From Mesostigma viride (Eukaryota; Streptophyta; Mesostigmatophyceae; Mesostigmatales; Mesostigmataceae): a DNA stretch of 64,000 nucleotides. Shown piece after piece: positions 18,015 through 45,369 of the stretch. Positions within the stretch are counted from its first letter, which is position 1, and each line of letters starts with the position of its first letter. A program made the translations under genes and the position numbers. The notes below the pieces were generated by a model that ran no database searches, was not told where the DNA came from, and was given only the letters and a program-made list of their open reading frames with translations. The stretch spans positions 52,501 through 116,500 of the forward strand of contig RPFO01001170.1 in NCBI GenBank assembly GCA_009746045.1. Reading direction: 5' to 3'.

Positions 18015-18710
18015 CCTACCTACCTGACCTACCTATCAAGTTCTAACTAGCTCACTAGCTAACTAACTGACTAACTATTTTAACTAAGTAAGTACTAACT
18101 AACTACTAACTAAACAACCCCCGTTGCTCTGCCGAACTAAGTAGATGCCCTTCGATTAAAACGCACAAATCGTGAATGATGCAAGCTACCGTGCCGACGC
18201 ACAATTGATTCTTGCCCCCCTACGCGTCTAAATCTTGTATTGTTGTCAGTAAGCGCTCAACGTGCATGGGGCTAGCTGCCCAAGTATGAGATTCCACGGA
18301 CAACACCGAAAATGAGAAACCACAGTAGCTACCAGCAAGTTACGAACACAGGACCTCCCTAAATCTAGTATCAAGTAACGTTATTTCCCCGTTTCGACGA
18401 ACTTGGTCCATTCACATTTATAGCGGTGAATTAATTGTCACACCTTGCTCAGGCAAAGTGCGCCAAGTCCTACAGCATGTCTCCCCATGTCATTCACTTA
18501 AATAAGGAAGGGAAATGTAAAGCCATGCATCGTGAAGCCGTATGAAAGGGCATAACCACCCAAATAATCAAGTTGGTACGTATAGTGTCAACCATGCGTG
18601 TCAGCCGTGCGTCGGTGTCTTCCGAAAACTATACAGCATATCAAGGAGACAACCACATAGTCATGCTTCATCAACCACCGCAAATTGAAACGCAAATTGA
18701 AAAATAATGT

Positions 18711-19414
18711 TTCATGTCCCACGTAGCTCCCACAAAAACCAGCATCTTCATTAAAACAATAAGTGGAAGCATACATGTGACACTATTGACATGCCCGGAG
18801 GCACGCCGTTCAAGGCCCTTCATGAAGTACGTTGCCCTAGAGGCAACCAAGACAAGGGTGGGTGGGTGGGGAGCAAAGAAAGAGGCCGACAAAACCAGCC
18901 AGAGCGGCTTTTAGTCGCAAAACCTCCCTTATCCCTAGCTAACTGACGTCATTAAACCCTTATGTTCAGTGATGCTAGTAAGACGCTAACCGTACAGACC
19001 GGGGGTAGAATATCCCGAATCTGCACGGCTAGTATTAAATAATGCGTAGGTTGTTCTTTTCAGGGGCACTGCACCTCACGCCCCGTTCCGCCCGGGTATA
19101 ATCAACCCAAGCGCGGAACGCACATTTTATTTAATTCATTTTTCAACCATGCACTATACTGCATCTACTAATCACAAAAGCTCTAGCCAAACAGCTACGA
19201 GAAAACACTACGACATATAAGCCGCTCATCCAGCGGCCTCTTGTTCCCGCATTCACGTATAGAAGAAACTCCGTTCAAAGAACCCCGATTCATGTCCCAC
19301 GTAGCTCCCACAAAAACCAGCATCTTCATTAAAACAATAAGTGGAAGCATACATGTGACACTATTGACATGCCCGGAGGCACGCCGTTCAAGGCCCTTCA
19401 TGAAGTACGTTGCC
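18711..19414. repeat. Direct repeats of about 124 bp, 580 bp apart
   Basis: 18711-18835 ('catgtcccacgtagctccc' to 'catgaagtacgttgccc') is repeated at 19291-19414, exactly abutting the end of the first 415-bp repeat. The two duplications are therefore nested within the element loop. Confidence 0.85.
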
Positions 19415-20670
19415 CAATCACCCCCGCCCTGGCTTTCCCTTGAAGCCGCACTCCACCTTGCTCGTTGTCACAAGTGACCGCCCTGCCGCAAAACGGGAGC
19501 CCCCCCACATCGGGAGGCGTGTGCCCGGCGGCTGTGGATGCAAGGCCAGGCCCAAAAAGGCCCAGCGCATTTGCACTGCGATTGCGCACGGCGAGCCTAT
19601 CATGACCCCTCTCGGGGCCCCGAGTCGGTACCGCTATGGCCGTCTCCCCATAGACCCGGGGTGCTTCGAGAAAAAACGTGGACCTAGCCCAGGCCCCGCC
19701 AGCCCGGATGCCCGAGGCCACAGCCCCAGGCACCTGGCTGAACGAGAGTCCGTTCAGCCAAGACCGCATTCCCCCCCGAGGTTTCTATGCGTGGGGAAAA
19801 AATTTCTAGCTTAAGCGCTTTTCCCATCGCCGTCCCCAGCCCCAACCACCCCCCCTCGGCGGAAGGCAATTGCAAAGTTTGCTGGCCAGCAGCAATTTCC
19901 GAAGAAAAAGCCTCAGGCCGCGGACCGAGACACGGGTCGCCAGTGCCAGCCATCCGGCTCCAACCCGGGGTGCAAGCATCCCCAGGTACGGAGCACCAGC
20001 TCGCGCACTGGGCCGACCAAGCGACAGTTGAGCACCTGTCACGGCACCCGGCCCACCAAAGACCCCAAGCTGGGGAAAAGGTGCGGACCGGAGGTAATCA
20101 TTTTCTTTTCTTTTAGTTAACCGGGCGAGGAACTACGCCTGGCCGGTTAACAACTGGAAGTCTCACCACTGGCCAAGTGGCCGGTGCGACCAGTGCTTTT
20201 GGGATTTTGCTCCGCAGCACCCATAGCTGCGGCTGCCGCCGCAACGACAACGAGCAAAGAAAGAGGCCGACAAAACCAGCCAGAGCGGCTTTTAGTCGCA
20301 AAACCTCCCTTATCCCTAGCTAACTGACGTCATGAAACCCTTATGTTCAGTGATGCTAGTAAGACGCTAACCGTACAGACCGGGGGTAGAATATCCCGAA
20401 TCTGCACGGCTAGTATTAAATAATGCGTAGGTTGTTCTTTTCAGGGGCACTGCACCTCACGCCCCGTTCCGCCCGGGTATAATCAACCCAAGCGCGGAAC
20501 GCACATTTTATTTAATTCATTTTTCAACCATGCACTATACTGCATCTACTAATCACAAAAGCTCTAGCCAAACAGCTACGAGAAAACACTACGACATATA
20601 AGCCGCTCATCCAGCGGCCTCTTGTTCCCGCATTCACGTATAGAAGAAACTCCGTTCAAAGAACCCCGAA
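18871..20670. repeat. Direct repeats of about 415 bp, 1379 bp apart
   Basis: 18871-19289 ('gagcaaagaaagaggccgac' to 'caaagaaccccga') recurs nearly perfectly at 20250-20668 (one visible change: cattaaac / catgaaac). The interval 19415-20249 is GC-rich and contains no retroelement motif. There is no TG..CA boundary and no primer-binding-like site, so a nested duplication is likelier than a pair of LTRs. Confidence 0.8.
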
Positions 20671-22118
20671 TCACAGGCTCAACCGGAACTCCCGATCAAC
20701 ACGTCAGTACCACCCTCTGTAGGCAAGTCCATATCGAACGGACGTAACGCCACTGAGAGACGGCGTAACTAACAAAGATAACCCGCCCCCCCGCCCCCAA
20801 CAGGTAGGGAGCCCCTTGCAGCAGTAGAGAGGACCACGATAAAAACAAAGTAAGATAGCGGGTAATCATGAAGTAGACCTACGCATCCCATGACTATGCC
20901 ACCACCAATTAGCTTCCCATTACGCAGTGAGAGTTACGTCATCTGGTGGGATTCGACCGACTAGCCAATCGGTGCAGGGGCTTACCACCTCCATCAATTG
21001 AGCCACCTCCCCCCAATGGTGGTTCCCCTGACTGCCTGGAGGAGGGCTTGCCGGGGCGGACGGCATCCAAGGCAGGACTCCCACCACGAACAATTACACT
21101 CCCACTTGGTAGTGAGTAGGCCAACTAATGATAACACACACAAAGGATGCACACTACATACCGGAGCACCCTCACAGGCGTGCGCAGGGCGGGTCTACAA
21201 CCCTCTACCCTACACTCCATCGCTGTGCAAGTTGCCACGTTTTTCTCAATAAAAGCTCCATAGAGGCCCTTTAGTGCTGGACATCTGTATCGGTATCGGG
21301 AATGGGTTAACACAACCGCGAGCAACTCTTCTTCAGCACTTGAGCCACAGGAGGATGTCGCACAGGTCGCGCTCGTTCGTCCCACGTCAGGTGTGGCGGT
21401 GTCTTCCCGGTATACCTGCTCCTTCTACCTCTAGGTCAGGGCCTGCATGCATACAAAGGAAGACAAGAAGATATTATCGGACTTGGGAACATGCCAAACA
21501 CGCCCCTGGTAATAAACCCGCGTTCTGCTAAGCGTATGTGTGTGCCATTCTTGACATATGTAAATTAACAAAAAAAAGTATACCTTACCGAGACTACCAA
21601 ACCGAGAACCGATCGACATCATGTGTGGGTGCATGGTCATGTGTATTGGACAATTTGTGTGTGTTTTCCTGTGAGCAAAAATATATGGCCATGTACAAAA
21701 AAGCAATCCGGCATGTAGTTCAGGTAGAGAACAACTTACAAAAACTTAAATGATACTACAATCAAATGCGAACAAATCAACAACATTGTTAGGTTGTTAT
21801 TCATGTGTATAAAACATACATCACGATTCACCTGTCAAGTCCTCAATGCAGGTCCGGGCATCTTCCCGAACACCAAGAGAGGAGCTTTGACCTCCCACCA
21901 TGACGTCACGGTCTGCATGCATTCACAAAAAGACATTTATTTCAAAGGTTTTTATGTAAATTAGTTTAATGCAGTAGTAGATTCCTCAAAACCCGGCCTC
22001 TCCCCCAAGTTATAGATTTACTACCTCGCTTTCTCAAAGCTGGCCTATCTCACGTTACCATAAATAGGTCCCAAGCGATCCCGAGCGTCATGTGAGCAAA
22101 CCCTTGTGGTAAAGACTT
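20671..22118. other. Loop of the large element, no gene seen
   Basis: Unique AT-moderate sequence with only short open frames (under 92 codons) and no recognised motif or transposase signature. Confidence 0.5.
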
Positions 22119-24148
22119 TACGTTAGTGCCCGTGCCCCTTTACTAACGTTAGTGCCCAGCCCCCTCTGCTATCGTTAGTGCCCGTGCCCCTTTACTAACG
22201 ATAGTGCCCAGCCCCCTCTGCTAACGTTAGTGCCCGTGCCCCTTTACTAACGTTAGTGCCCAGCCCCCTCTGCTAACGTTAGTGCCCGTGCCCCTTCACT
22301 AACGTTAGTGCCCGTGCCCCTCTGCTAACGTTATTCCCGAGCCCCCTCTGCTATCGCTAATTCCCGTGCCCCTTTATATTTGGACCAGGAACACATCCCA
22401 CAACTAGGCTCGACTATCCTACAACCAGGAACGTGTTTCCCACAACCAGGAACGTGTATCCCACAACCAGGAACGTGTATCCCACAACCAGGAACGTGTT
22501 TCCCACAACCAGGAACGTGTTTCCCACAACCAGGAACGTGTATCCCACAACCACGAACGTGTTTCCCACAACCAGGAACGTGTTTCCCACAACCAGGAAC
22601 GTGTTTCCCACAACCAGGAACGTGTTTCCCACAACCAAGAACAAGTATCCTACAACCAGGAACGTGTTTCCCACAACCAGGAACGTGTTTCCCACAACCA
22701 GGAACGTGTTTCCCACAACCAGGAACGTGTTTCCCACAACCAGGAACGTGTTTCCCACAACCAGGAACGTGTTTCCCACAACCAGGAACGTGTATCCTAC
22801 AACCAGGAACGTGTTTCCCACAACCAGGAACGTGTTTCCCACAACCAGCAACGTGTTTCCCACAACCAGGAATGTGTTTCCCACAACCAAGAACAAGTAT
22901 CCTACAACCAGGAACGTGTTTCCCACAACCAGGAACGTGTATACCACAACCAGGAACAAGTATCCTACAACCAGGAACAAGTATCCTACAACCAGGAACG
23001 TGTTTCCCACAACCAGGAACGTGTTTCCCACAACCATGAACGTGTTTCCCACAACCAGGAACGTGTATCCTACAACCAGGAACAAGTATCCTACAACCAG
23101 GAACGTGTTTCCCACAACCAGGAACGTGTTTCCCACAACCAGGAACGTGTTTCCCACAACCAGGAACGTGTATCCTACAACCAGGAACGTGTTTCCCACA
23201 ACCAGGAACGTGTTTCCCACAACCAGGAACGTGTTTCCCACAACCAGGAACAAGTATCCCACAACAAGGAACGTGCATCCCACAACCAGGAACACATCCC
23301 ACAACCAGGAACGACTATCCCACAACCAGGAACGTGCATCCCACAACCAGGAACAAGTATCCCACAACAAGGAACACATCCCACAACCAGGAACGTGTAT
23401 CCCACAACCAGTCGCGCAGTCGGTCTGAATGACTGGCATTATACCGTGCGTCATATTCGTCTCCGGCTTGGCAGTGCCGTCATCCTGCATACAAAAAGAA
23501 CATTGGAGCCAGCACTTTCCCGCGGGTTGTAGCCGATATTCCTCCATGCAGCGATATTCACCAATGCGCTATCAATAAACAAGTCGACACCATCCGGTAT
23601 GTAAAAAAAGCACGCTGCTGGCCACGACGGTCACGGCGATGATGAACGACAATAACAAGAACGCCTAATAGCAGGCGTCATACAAACTAGAACAGACTGG
23701 AACAACTACTTACCCAGTCGTCTGTGATCTTGACGCAGAGCCTGGTTTACAAGGAAGCGAGGGAAACCGGCCACTATGAGCACCCCTACTTAACCCACAT
23801 AATGAAGGTTAGGAATCCTCCCCATCATGCTAACCGTAGACTCGGTGAAACGCCCCATGCTACAAATACGATAGCCCAGCAACGACTACTTGCGGCCATC
23901 ACCTTGTCCAGTTCTGGCTGGCTGTGCGGCGGTAATTTTACCAAGTTTAAAAATGTTACGCCGCACCAGTCTGTGCTTTTTTACGTAGTACCAGTGTAGT
24001 GTAGAAATCTGCCAAAAGAGCAAACGCCCAAAGCCAACTTCCAAGACGCCCAAAGCCAAATTCCAAGACGCCCAAAGTGTGACACAAAGCCCAAAGGCGG
24101 GCGAGTCTGGCGCGGCGCCGGCCATTGGGCCCCGGAATAAGAAATACC
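22119..24148 (-). repeat. Right inverted arm
   Basis: Reverse complement of the left arm: 26-bp array (22119-22380), 21-bp minisatellite (22385-23412), unique arm sequence to the terminus. It carries a short extra segment ('tgtgacac') in the terminal 'ctttgggcgtc' repeats that the left arm lacks. Confidence 0.9.
22385..23412. repeat. 21-bp minisatellite (right copy), about 49 units
   Basis: Same unit as the left arm, inverted. It is about 27 units shorter, showing that the two arms changed length independently after the arms arose. Confidence 0.95.
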
Positions 24149-24158
24149 GGTTATTATT
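24149..24158. repeat. Right 10-bp target-site duplication
   Basis: GGTTATTATT, identical and in the same orientation as 13932-13941. Confidence 0.85.
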
Positions 24159-24677
24159 AGTGGATCCAACGGCTGGTCCTGCCTTACGGGGTGGCAAGGC
24201 AGGCAAGCAAGGTGAGCTGGGGTGGGCGCGGTCGTGGGTTGCAGCAACGTGCGCGCGTGGACGCTGCACGTGCCATGCCACGTCCTCCTTCCCAAAAACC
24301 TTCACAAAGATTGGAAAATATTTGAAATATTTAAAAAGGTTTTTAAATAAATGGCAAAAAAAGTGCAATGATGACGCGAGTCACGCGACGTGGGGCCGCG
24401 AAGCCAACGTGGGGCGCGTGGGGTCTCGAAGGCCAACGTGGTGAGTCAGCCGTGATGATGCAATGCGCACAACCTGCGAGCAGATTTATCTAATTGCACA
24501 AAACGTCGCGGATGTCCGCGTGAGAGTCTGTCAAGCGAAATTTACCTCGAAAACACAGCCATCGGTTGAGAAGAGCAGCTGCGAGCTTTGGGAAATTATT
24601 ATACTTTTGTTGTTATTAAGAAGTGTGCGTGAGTTTTAGTCTTTGATTAGTGGAATTTTGATCTGCAGTAGGAAATA
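24159..24677 (+). promoter_or_regulatory. 5' flank of the multifunctional protein gene
   Basis: The 519 bp between the large element and the start codon. It must hold the core promoter and 5' UTR. I see no clear TATA box; an A/T-rich stretch lies at 24298-24360 and a pyrimidine-poor leader precedes the ATG ('gcagtaggaaataatg'). The large insertion may have removed or replaced more distal control sequence. Confidence 0.35.
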
Positions 24678-41999
<17,322 letters not shown>

Positions 42000-42370
42000 A
42001 CCAGTTGCACAGATTCTATAACTGCCGGGAAAGTGGCTTTGCCAGTCGTGTTTCTACAGCATTAGGTGCGACAGCCAGTGCTGGAGTTGGTTGGAGAAAT
42101 TGCGTTGCCAGAGTTGGTGCTTGTCTCAGATTGTTGAATGATGGCTCGCATACTGTAAGTATAACAAAAATGAAACTTGTGTTGCCTTATAGGTCAAAAT
42201 CTTCCTAGGCAGCAGTTCCGTTCCCTACAGAAGACAAGACATCTGTCAAGCTGAACGAGTGGATAACCTGGCTAGCACAAAGGCAGATTTGATGGGACAC
42301 TTTTGGCGCAGATCCTCATGGTCGAGCCTCCGGCGGTTATCATAGATACTAAGACAACTACTGGCATAGA
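42000..42370 (+). other. 3' flank of the multifunctional protein gene
   Basis: No gene. A 'tgtaa' pentamer, the polyadenylation signal used by many green algae, lies at 42151-42155 ('catactgtaagtataac'), about 150 bp after the stop. That is a plausible distance, but a pentamer is weak evidence. Confidence 0.3.
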
Positions 42371-44108
42371 ATAATTAATTAACTAATGAATTAATTAATT
42401 AATTAATTAATAGACATGTGGTCCTGCGCAAGCATAAGTCCTCAGTGGGAGGGGAACATGGGATGGAATGGATTATGTAATCTATCTAGGTCCTAGTAAG
42501 TAAGTAAGTAATTGCGTGTCATGCGCAAAGGCATGCCACGGAGTACTATGCTAATCTCATTAGAAAAATAATTACACAAAAGTTTAAACAAATAGCGTCT
42601 GCATCATCCCCCAACCGTTAAGCACTAGATGGGGATGTAATCCTCATCCGAGAGCTCTGTCCTCTACTGTAATGGCAGACGAGGCGGTAGTGTAGCGGCT
42701 ATCCTCAGGACCAATAACCTCCACCTGCGGACTTCTACCCTGGCTAGCGACGGGCCGCGGGGCCCGTGGGGAGAAAACAGGAGCATACCCCTCGGGAAGG
42801 TGCTTATCGCAGATGGCAGCCCATTTCTCCTTGTCAATCATGTGGGCGCGGAGTACGGATAGTCCCAGAAGCCCTGCATCTTCAAGCAGTTGTGTCACAT
42901 AGGTCCGGGTCGCGCCGCGCCGGTGCATGCCCGGCGCGCGCAAGTTTGCCTGTGGGTTGCGATGGGACAGGGGGAACCTGCCATAGGAGGAGGTGTCTAC
43001 CTGGTTGGCCCGTCTTAAGCCCCCCGGCAGGGCCCACATCGGTATTCACCTGGTCTGTGCGGGCAAGATGGCCGGCAAAGAGGAGGCGGCGGTGTCGGAT
43101 GGTATGGGTGACAAGAGGGAGCTCGCAGTAGAGCTCGGCCCGGGTGCGGCGTTCTTGGTAGCGGACGCCGAGGATATGACGGAGCATTCGAGTGACGGTG
43201 CCGTCAAGCTGCTGGCTCAGCGCCTGGTCCAGGGTCCACGCCTCGCAGCCATAAAGGAGGATGCTGAGGACAAGGGCCTTGAACAGAATGCGCTTGCGTC
43301 GCTCACTCAGGTAGCGACAGGTCCAGAACCTGTCGAGGCGGCGGAGGGCCGCCCAGGCCTGGCCAATGCGGGTGTTGATGTCGTCGGCCGTGGAGGGAAG
43401 CCAGCTGCCAAGGAGCTTGAAGCGAGTCGCCGGGGGGACGGGGCTGCCGTCCAGCAAGAGGAGGGTGGGTGGGGCTATCCCAGCAGGGAAGCCGATGGCC
43501 ATGACCTCCGTTTTCTTGCTGATCATAAGCCCCACCGCCCGCGCTTCCAGTGATAAGCTGTCTAGCCACAGTTGGGCTGACTCTGGGGTTTCCACGAGTG
43601 TCGTGTCATCAGCGTAGATCAGATCGCTCAGGCGGTAGGGTGGGTCAACCCCGCCGTAGCTGGCATACTCCGTGATCTCGATCCCCGGCGGGCGCCCCTC
43701 CACCCGGGCGAAGCGGGCTTGTGCACGCCGCATAATATAGTCCACCATAATGATGAATAGATATGGGGAGAGCACACAGCCCTGCCACACCCCGGTGTGC
43801 AGGGGGAACGCCGGAGTATCAGACGCCGTCGGCGGTACGGACCTGGGCTTGGGACCCTTCATAGAACTGGCGGATGATCTCCGTACATCGTTGAGTCAAC
43901 GATGTACGATGGGACACGGAACAGGTGAAGGACCACCCACAGGGCGTCCCATGTAACCGTATCGAATGCCTTGGTGTAATCCACGAAGATCAATAGCAAT
44001 GGCAAGAGGCCGGGGGCCAGGCGACCCACTTCCTCGATCAGGCGGCGCGCGGTAATAGTGACCATAACACAATTGCGACCAACACGGAAGCCCATCTCGG
44101 GGACTCAC
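42371..44108 (-). pseudogene. LINE reverse transcriptase (ORF2) 3' part with (TTAA)n tail
   Basis: Minus-strand reverse transcriptase of a non-LTR retrotransposon. Motifs in order: MGFRVGRNCVM, LIFVDYTKAFDTV, GVWQGCVLSPYLF, YADDTTLVETPES (catalytic DD near 43610), RFKLLGSWLP, LLYGCEAWTLD and HRRLLFAGHLARTDQV. The C-terminus ends at 42644. The copy begins abruptly at about 44108, so the endonuclease and N-terminal part are missing. There is a frameshift between the DYTKAFD segment (43859-44095) and the GVWQG segment (42882-43862), next to the palindrome 'gtacatcgttgactcaacgatgtac'. The 3' end is a hairpin-like segment plus (TTAATTAA)n at 42371-42411. Dead and 5'-truncated. Confidence 0.88.
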
Positions 44109-44546
44109 CTAGGTGGGGATCGAGGCTGGCGCGCATGCGGTCTAGGTCCTAGTTACAGGGTTGTGGACACCACGGCCGGAATCGCTATGAATGCCACACG
44201 CAGTCACACGCGGAGCCCCCGCAGACTTGGGGGTGGTCTCCTTCATCACTACTTGCCATCTATCCTAGCTTGCATACCCTCTGCCTCGATCCATTAATTA
44301 ATTAATTAATTAATAGACACGTGACTGCGTCACGTGAGCATAAGTCCTCAGTGGGAGGGGAACATGGGATGGAATGGATGGTATAAGCTATCTAGGTCCT
44401 AGTTACAGGGGTGCCGTGTGGGCACCGCGGCCCGAATCGCTATGAATGCCATACTTGGTCACACGCGGAGCCCCCACAGGCTTGGGGGTGGTCTCCTTCA
44501 TCACTACTTGCCATCTATCCTTGCGCACCATCTGCCTCCATATTAC
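44109..44546 (-). repeat. Duplicated LINE 3' UTR segments
   Basis: About 44140-44285 and 44393-44540 are near-identical ('tctaggtcctagttacagggg' through 'cggagcccccacaggcttgggggtggtctccttcatcactacttgccatctatcc'). Between them lies a second 3' end with a (TTAA)n tail at 44293-44314, a perfect CACGTGAC-tgc-GTCACGTG hairpin and 'gcataagtcctcagtgggagg', also seen at 42420-42455. Confidence 0.75.
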
Positions 44547-45365
44547 CTGGCTGTCCGCGACACTCCCGGAGCTAGTGTATACAGGGGGGGGGGGGGTAGC
44601 CCCCCCCCACCCCCCCACCCCCAAAACTGGGGGGGGGGGGTAAGGGGTTGGACCCCCCCCCTCCCCCCCCAAGAAAATGGGGGGGGGGGGGTTAGGGGTT
44701 TTTGGATGCAGACCCCCCCCCCCCCCTCCCTGAAATATAAATATTTTCCGGGTAAATGGGTATTTTTTATTAACCAATAGCGGAATATCGGTAGGTTAAG
44801 AGGTACCACGTATCGACCAGCTGGTTACCCACTGAGGGTAGTGTGATAGGTGAAAGGTTTAGAACGGGAGCATTATGTGACCAGGGGAGCCAAGTGACGC
44901 GCGTAAGGTCACCGTGAGGAATGCAAGTAAACACCCTGTTGCGTCCCAGGTATAAATATTACTCCTTTCCCCTCCCCTAAACCCTTCTTCCCTTCATCAT
45001 GATTTGCAGCAACTCAATACGATTCAGTCCAGTCTCTCTTTGTGCCCCTACGTGGCATTTTCGCTTAGTATTCCTTACTTCTCAGAGGCCGCTCCCCCCC
45101 CCCCGCGCCACTTCCCCCGCCTGCGTTTTGCCACCGGAACTACCCGCGCCCCAGGCACCGGAACTACCCGCGCCCAAGCAGAGAGTTGTTTTTTAATACA
45201 CTTAAGGATATATAGTAAATTTTTGGGGGGCCGACCCCCCCCCCCCCCCCAAAAAAACTGGGGGGGGGGGGGTCGGGGGTCAAGACCCCCCCCACCCCCC
45301 CACCCCAGAAAATGCCCCCCCGGGGGGTGGTATACACTAGCTCCGGGAGTGTCGCGGACAGCCAG
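44547..45365. mobile_element. 819-bp DNA transposon with 35-bp terminal inverted repeats and TTAC duplication
   Basis: Termini ctggctgtccgcgacactcc..gctagtgtata (44547-44581) and its exact reverse complement (45331-45365). TTAC flanks both sides (44543-44546, 45366-45369). A related sequence at 51075-51140 has the same flanks ('ccatattac..caaaccaggaggctgcccggg') without the element and with a single TTAC, so it is an empty site. Just inside each end are runs of G and C up to 14-17 long. The centre is AT-rich with a 65-codon frame lacking known motifs. Non-autonomous; 4-bp duplications occur in several superfamilies, so I do not assign one. Confidence 0.85.
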
Positions 45366-45369
45366 TTAC

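Larger units (their letters stand above)
13942..24148. mobile_element. Foldback / Mutator-like element, 10.2 kb, non-autonomous
   Basis: The element starts with ggtatttcttattccggg and ends with its exact reverse complement. It is bounded by perfect 10-bp direct repeats (13932-13941, 24149-24158), the size expected of Mutator-superfamily insertions (9-11 bp). The inverted arms run about 13942-16560 and 22119-24148. They are nearly identical except for a minisatellite of different length (about 1.6 kb against 1.0 kb). Long inverted arms made of internal tandem units are the hallmark of foldback elements. The 5.5-kb loop holds further tandem and direct repeats and a LINE 3' fragment. I see no transposase, zinc-finger or DDE signature, so it would need one supplied in trans. 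It lies about 520 bp upstream of the start codon of the peroxisomal enzyme gene. Confidence 0.82.

Noticed and set aside
19410-19814. 134-codon frame in the element loop
   Set aside because: Overlaps frames of similar length on the opposite strand in GC-rich DNA; no motif and no splice context.
18871-20668. LTR retrotransposon with 415-bp LTRs
   Set aside because: No TG..CA ends, no primer-binding-like site, no gag/pol in the 0.96-kb interval, and no target duplication seen.
13942-24148. Transposase gene inside the large element
   Set aside because: No DDE, SWIM or zinc-finger signature in any frame of the loop; frames are short or repeat-derived.
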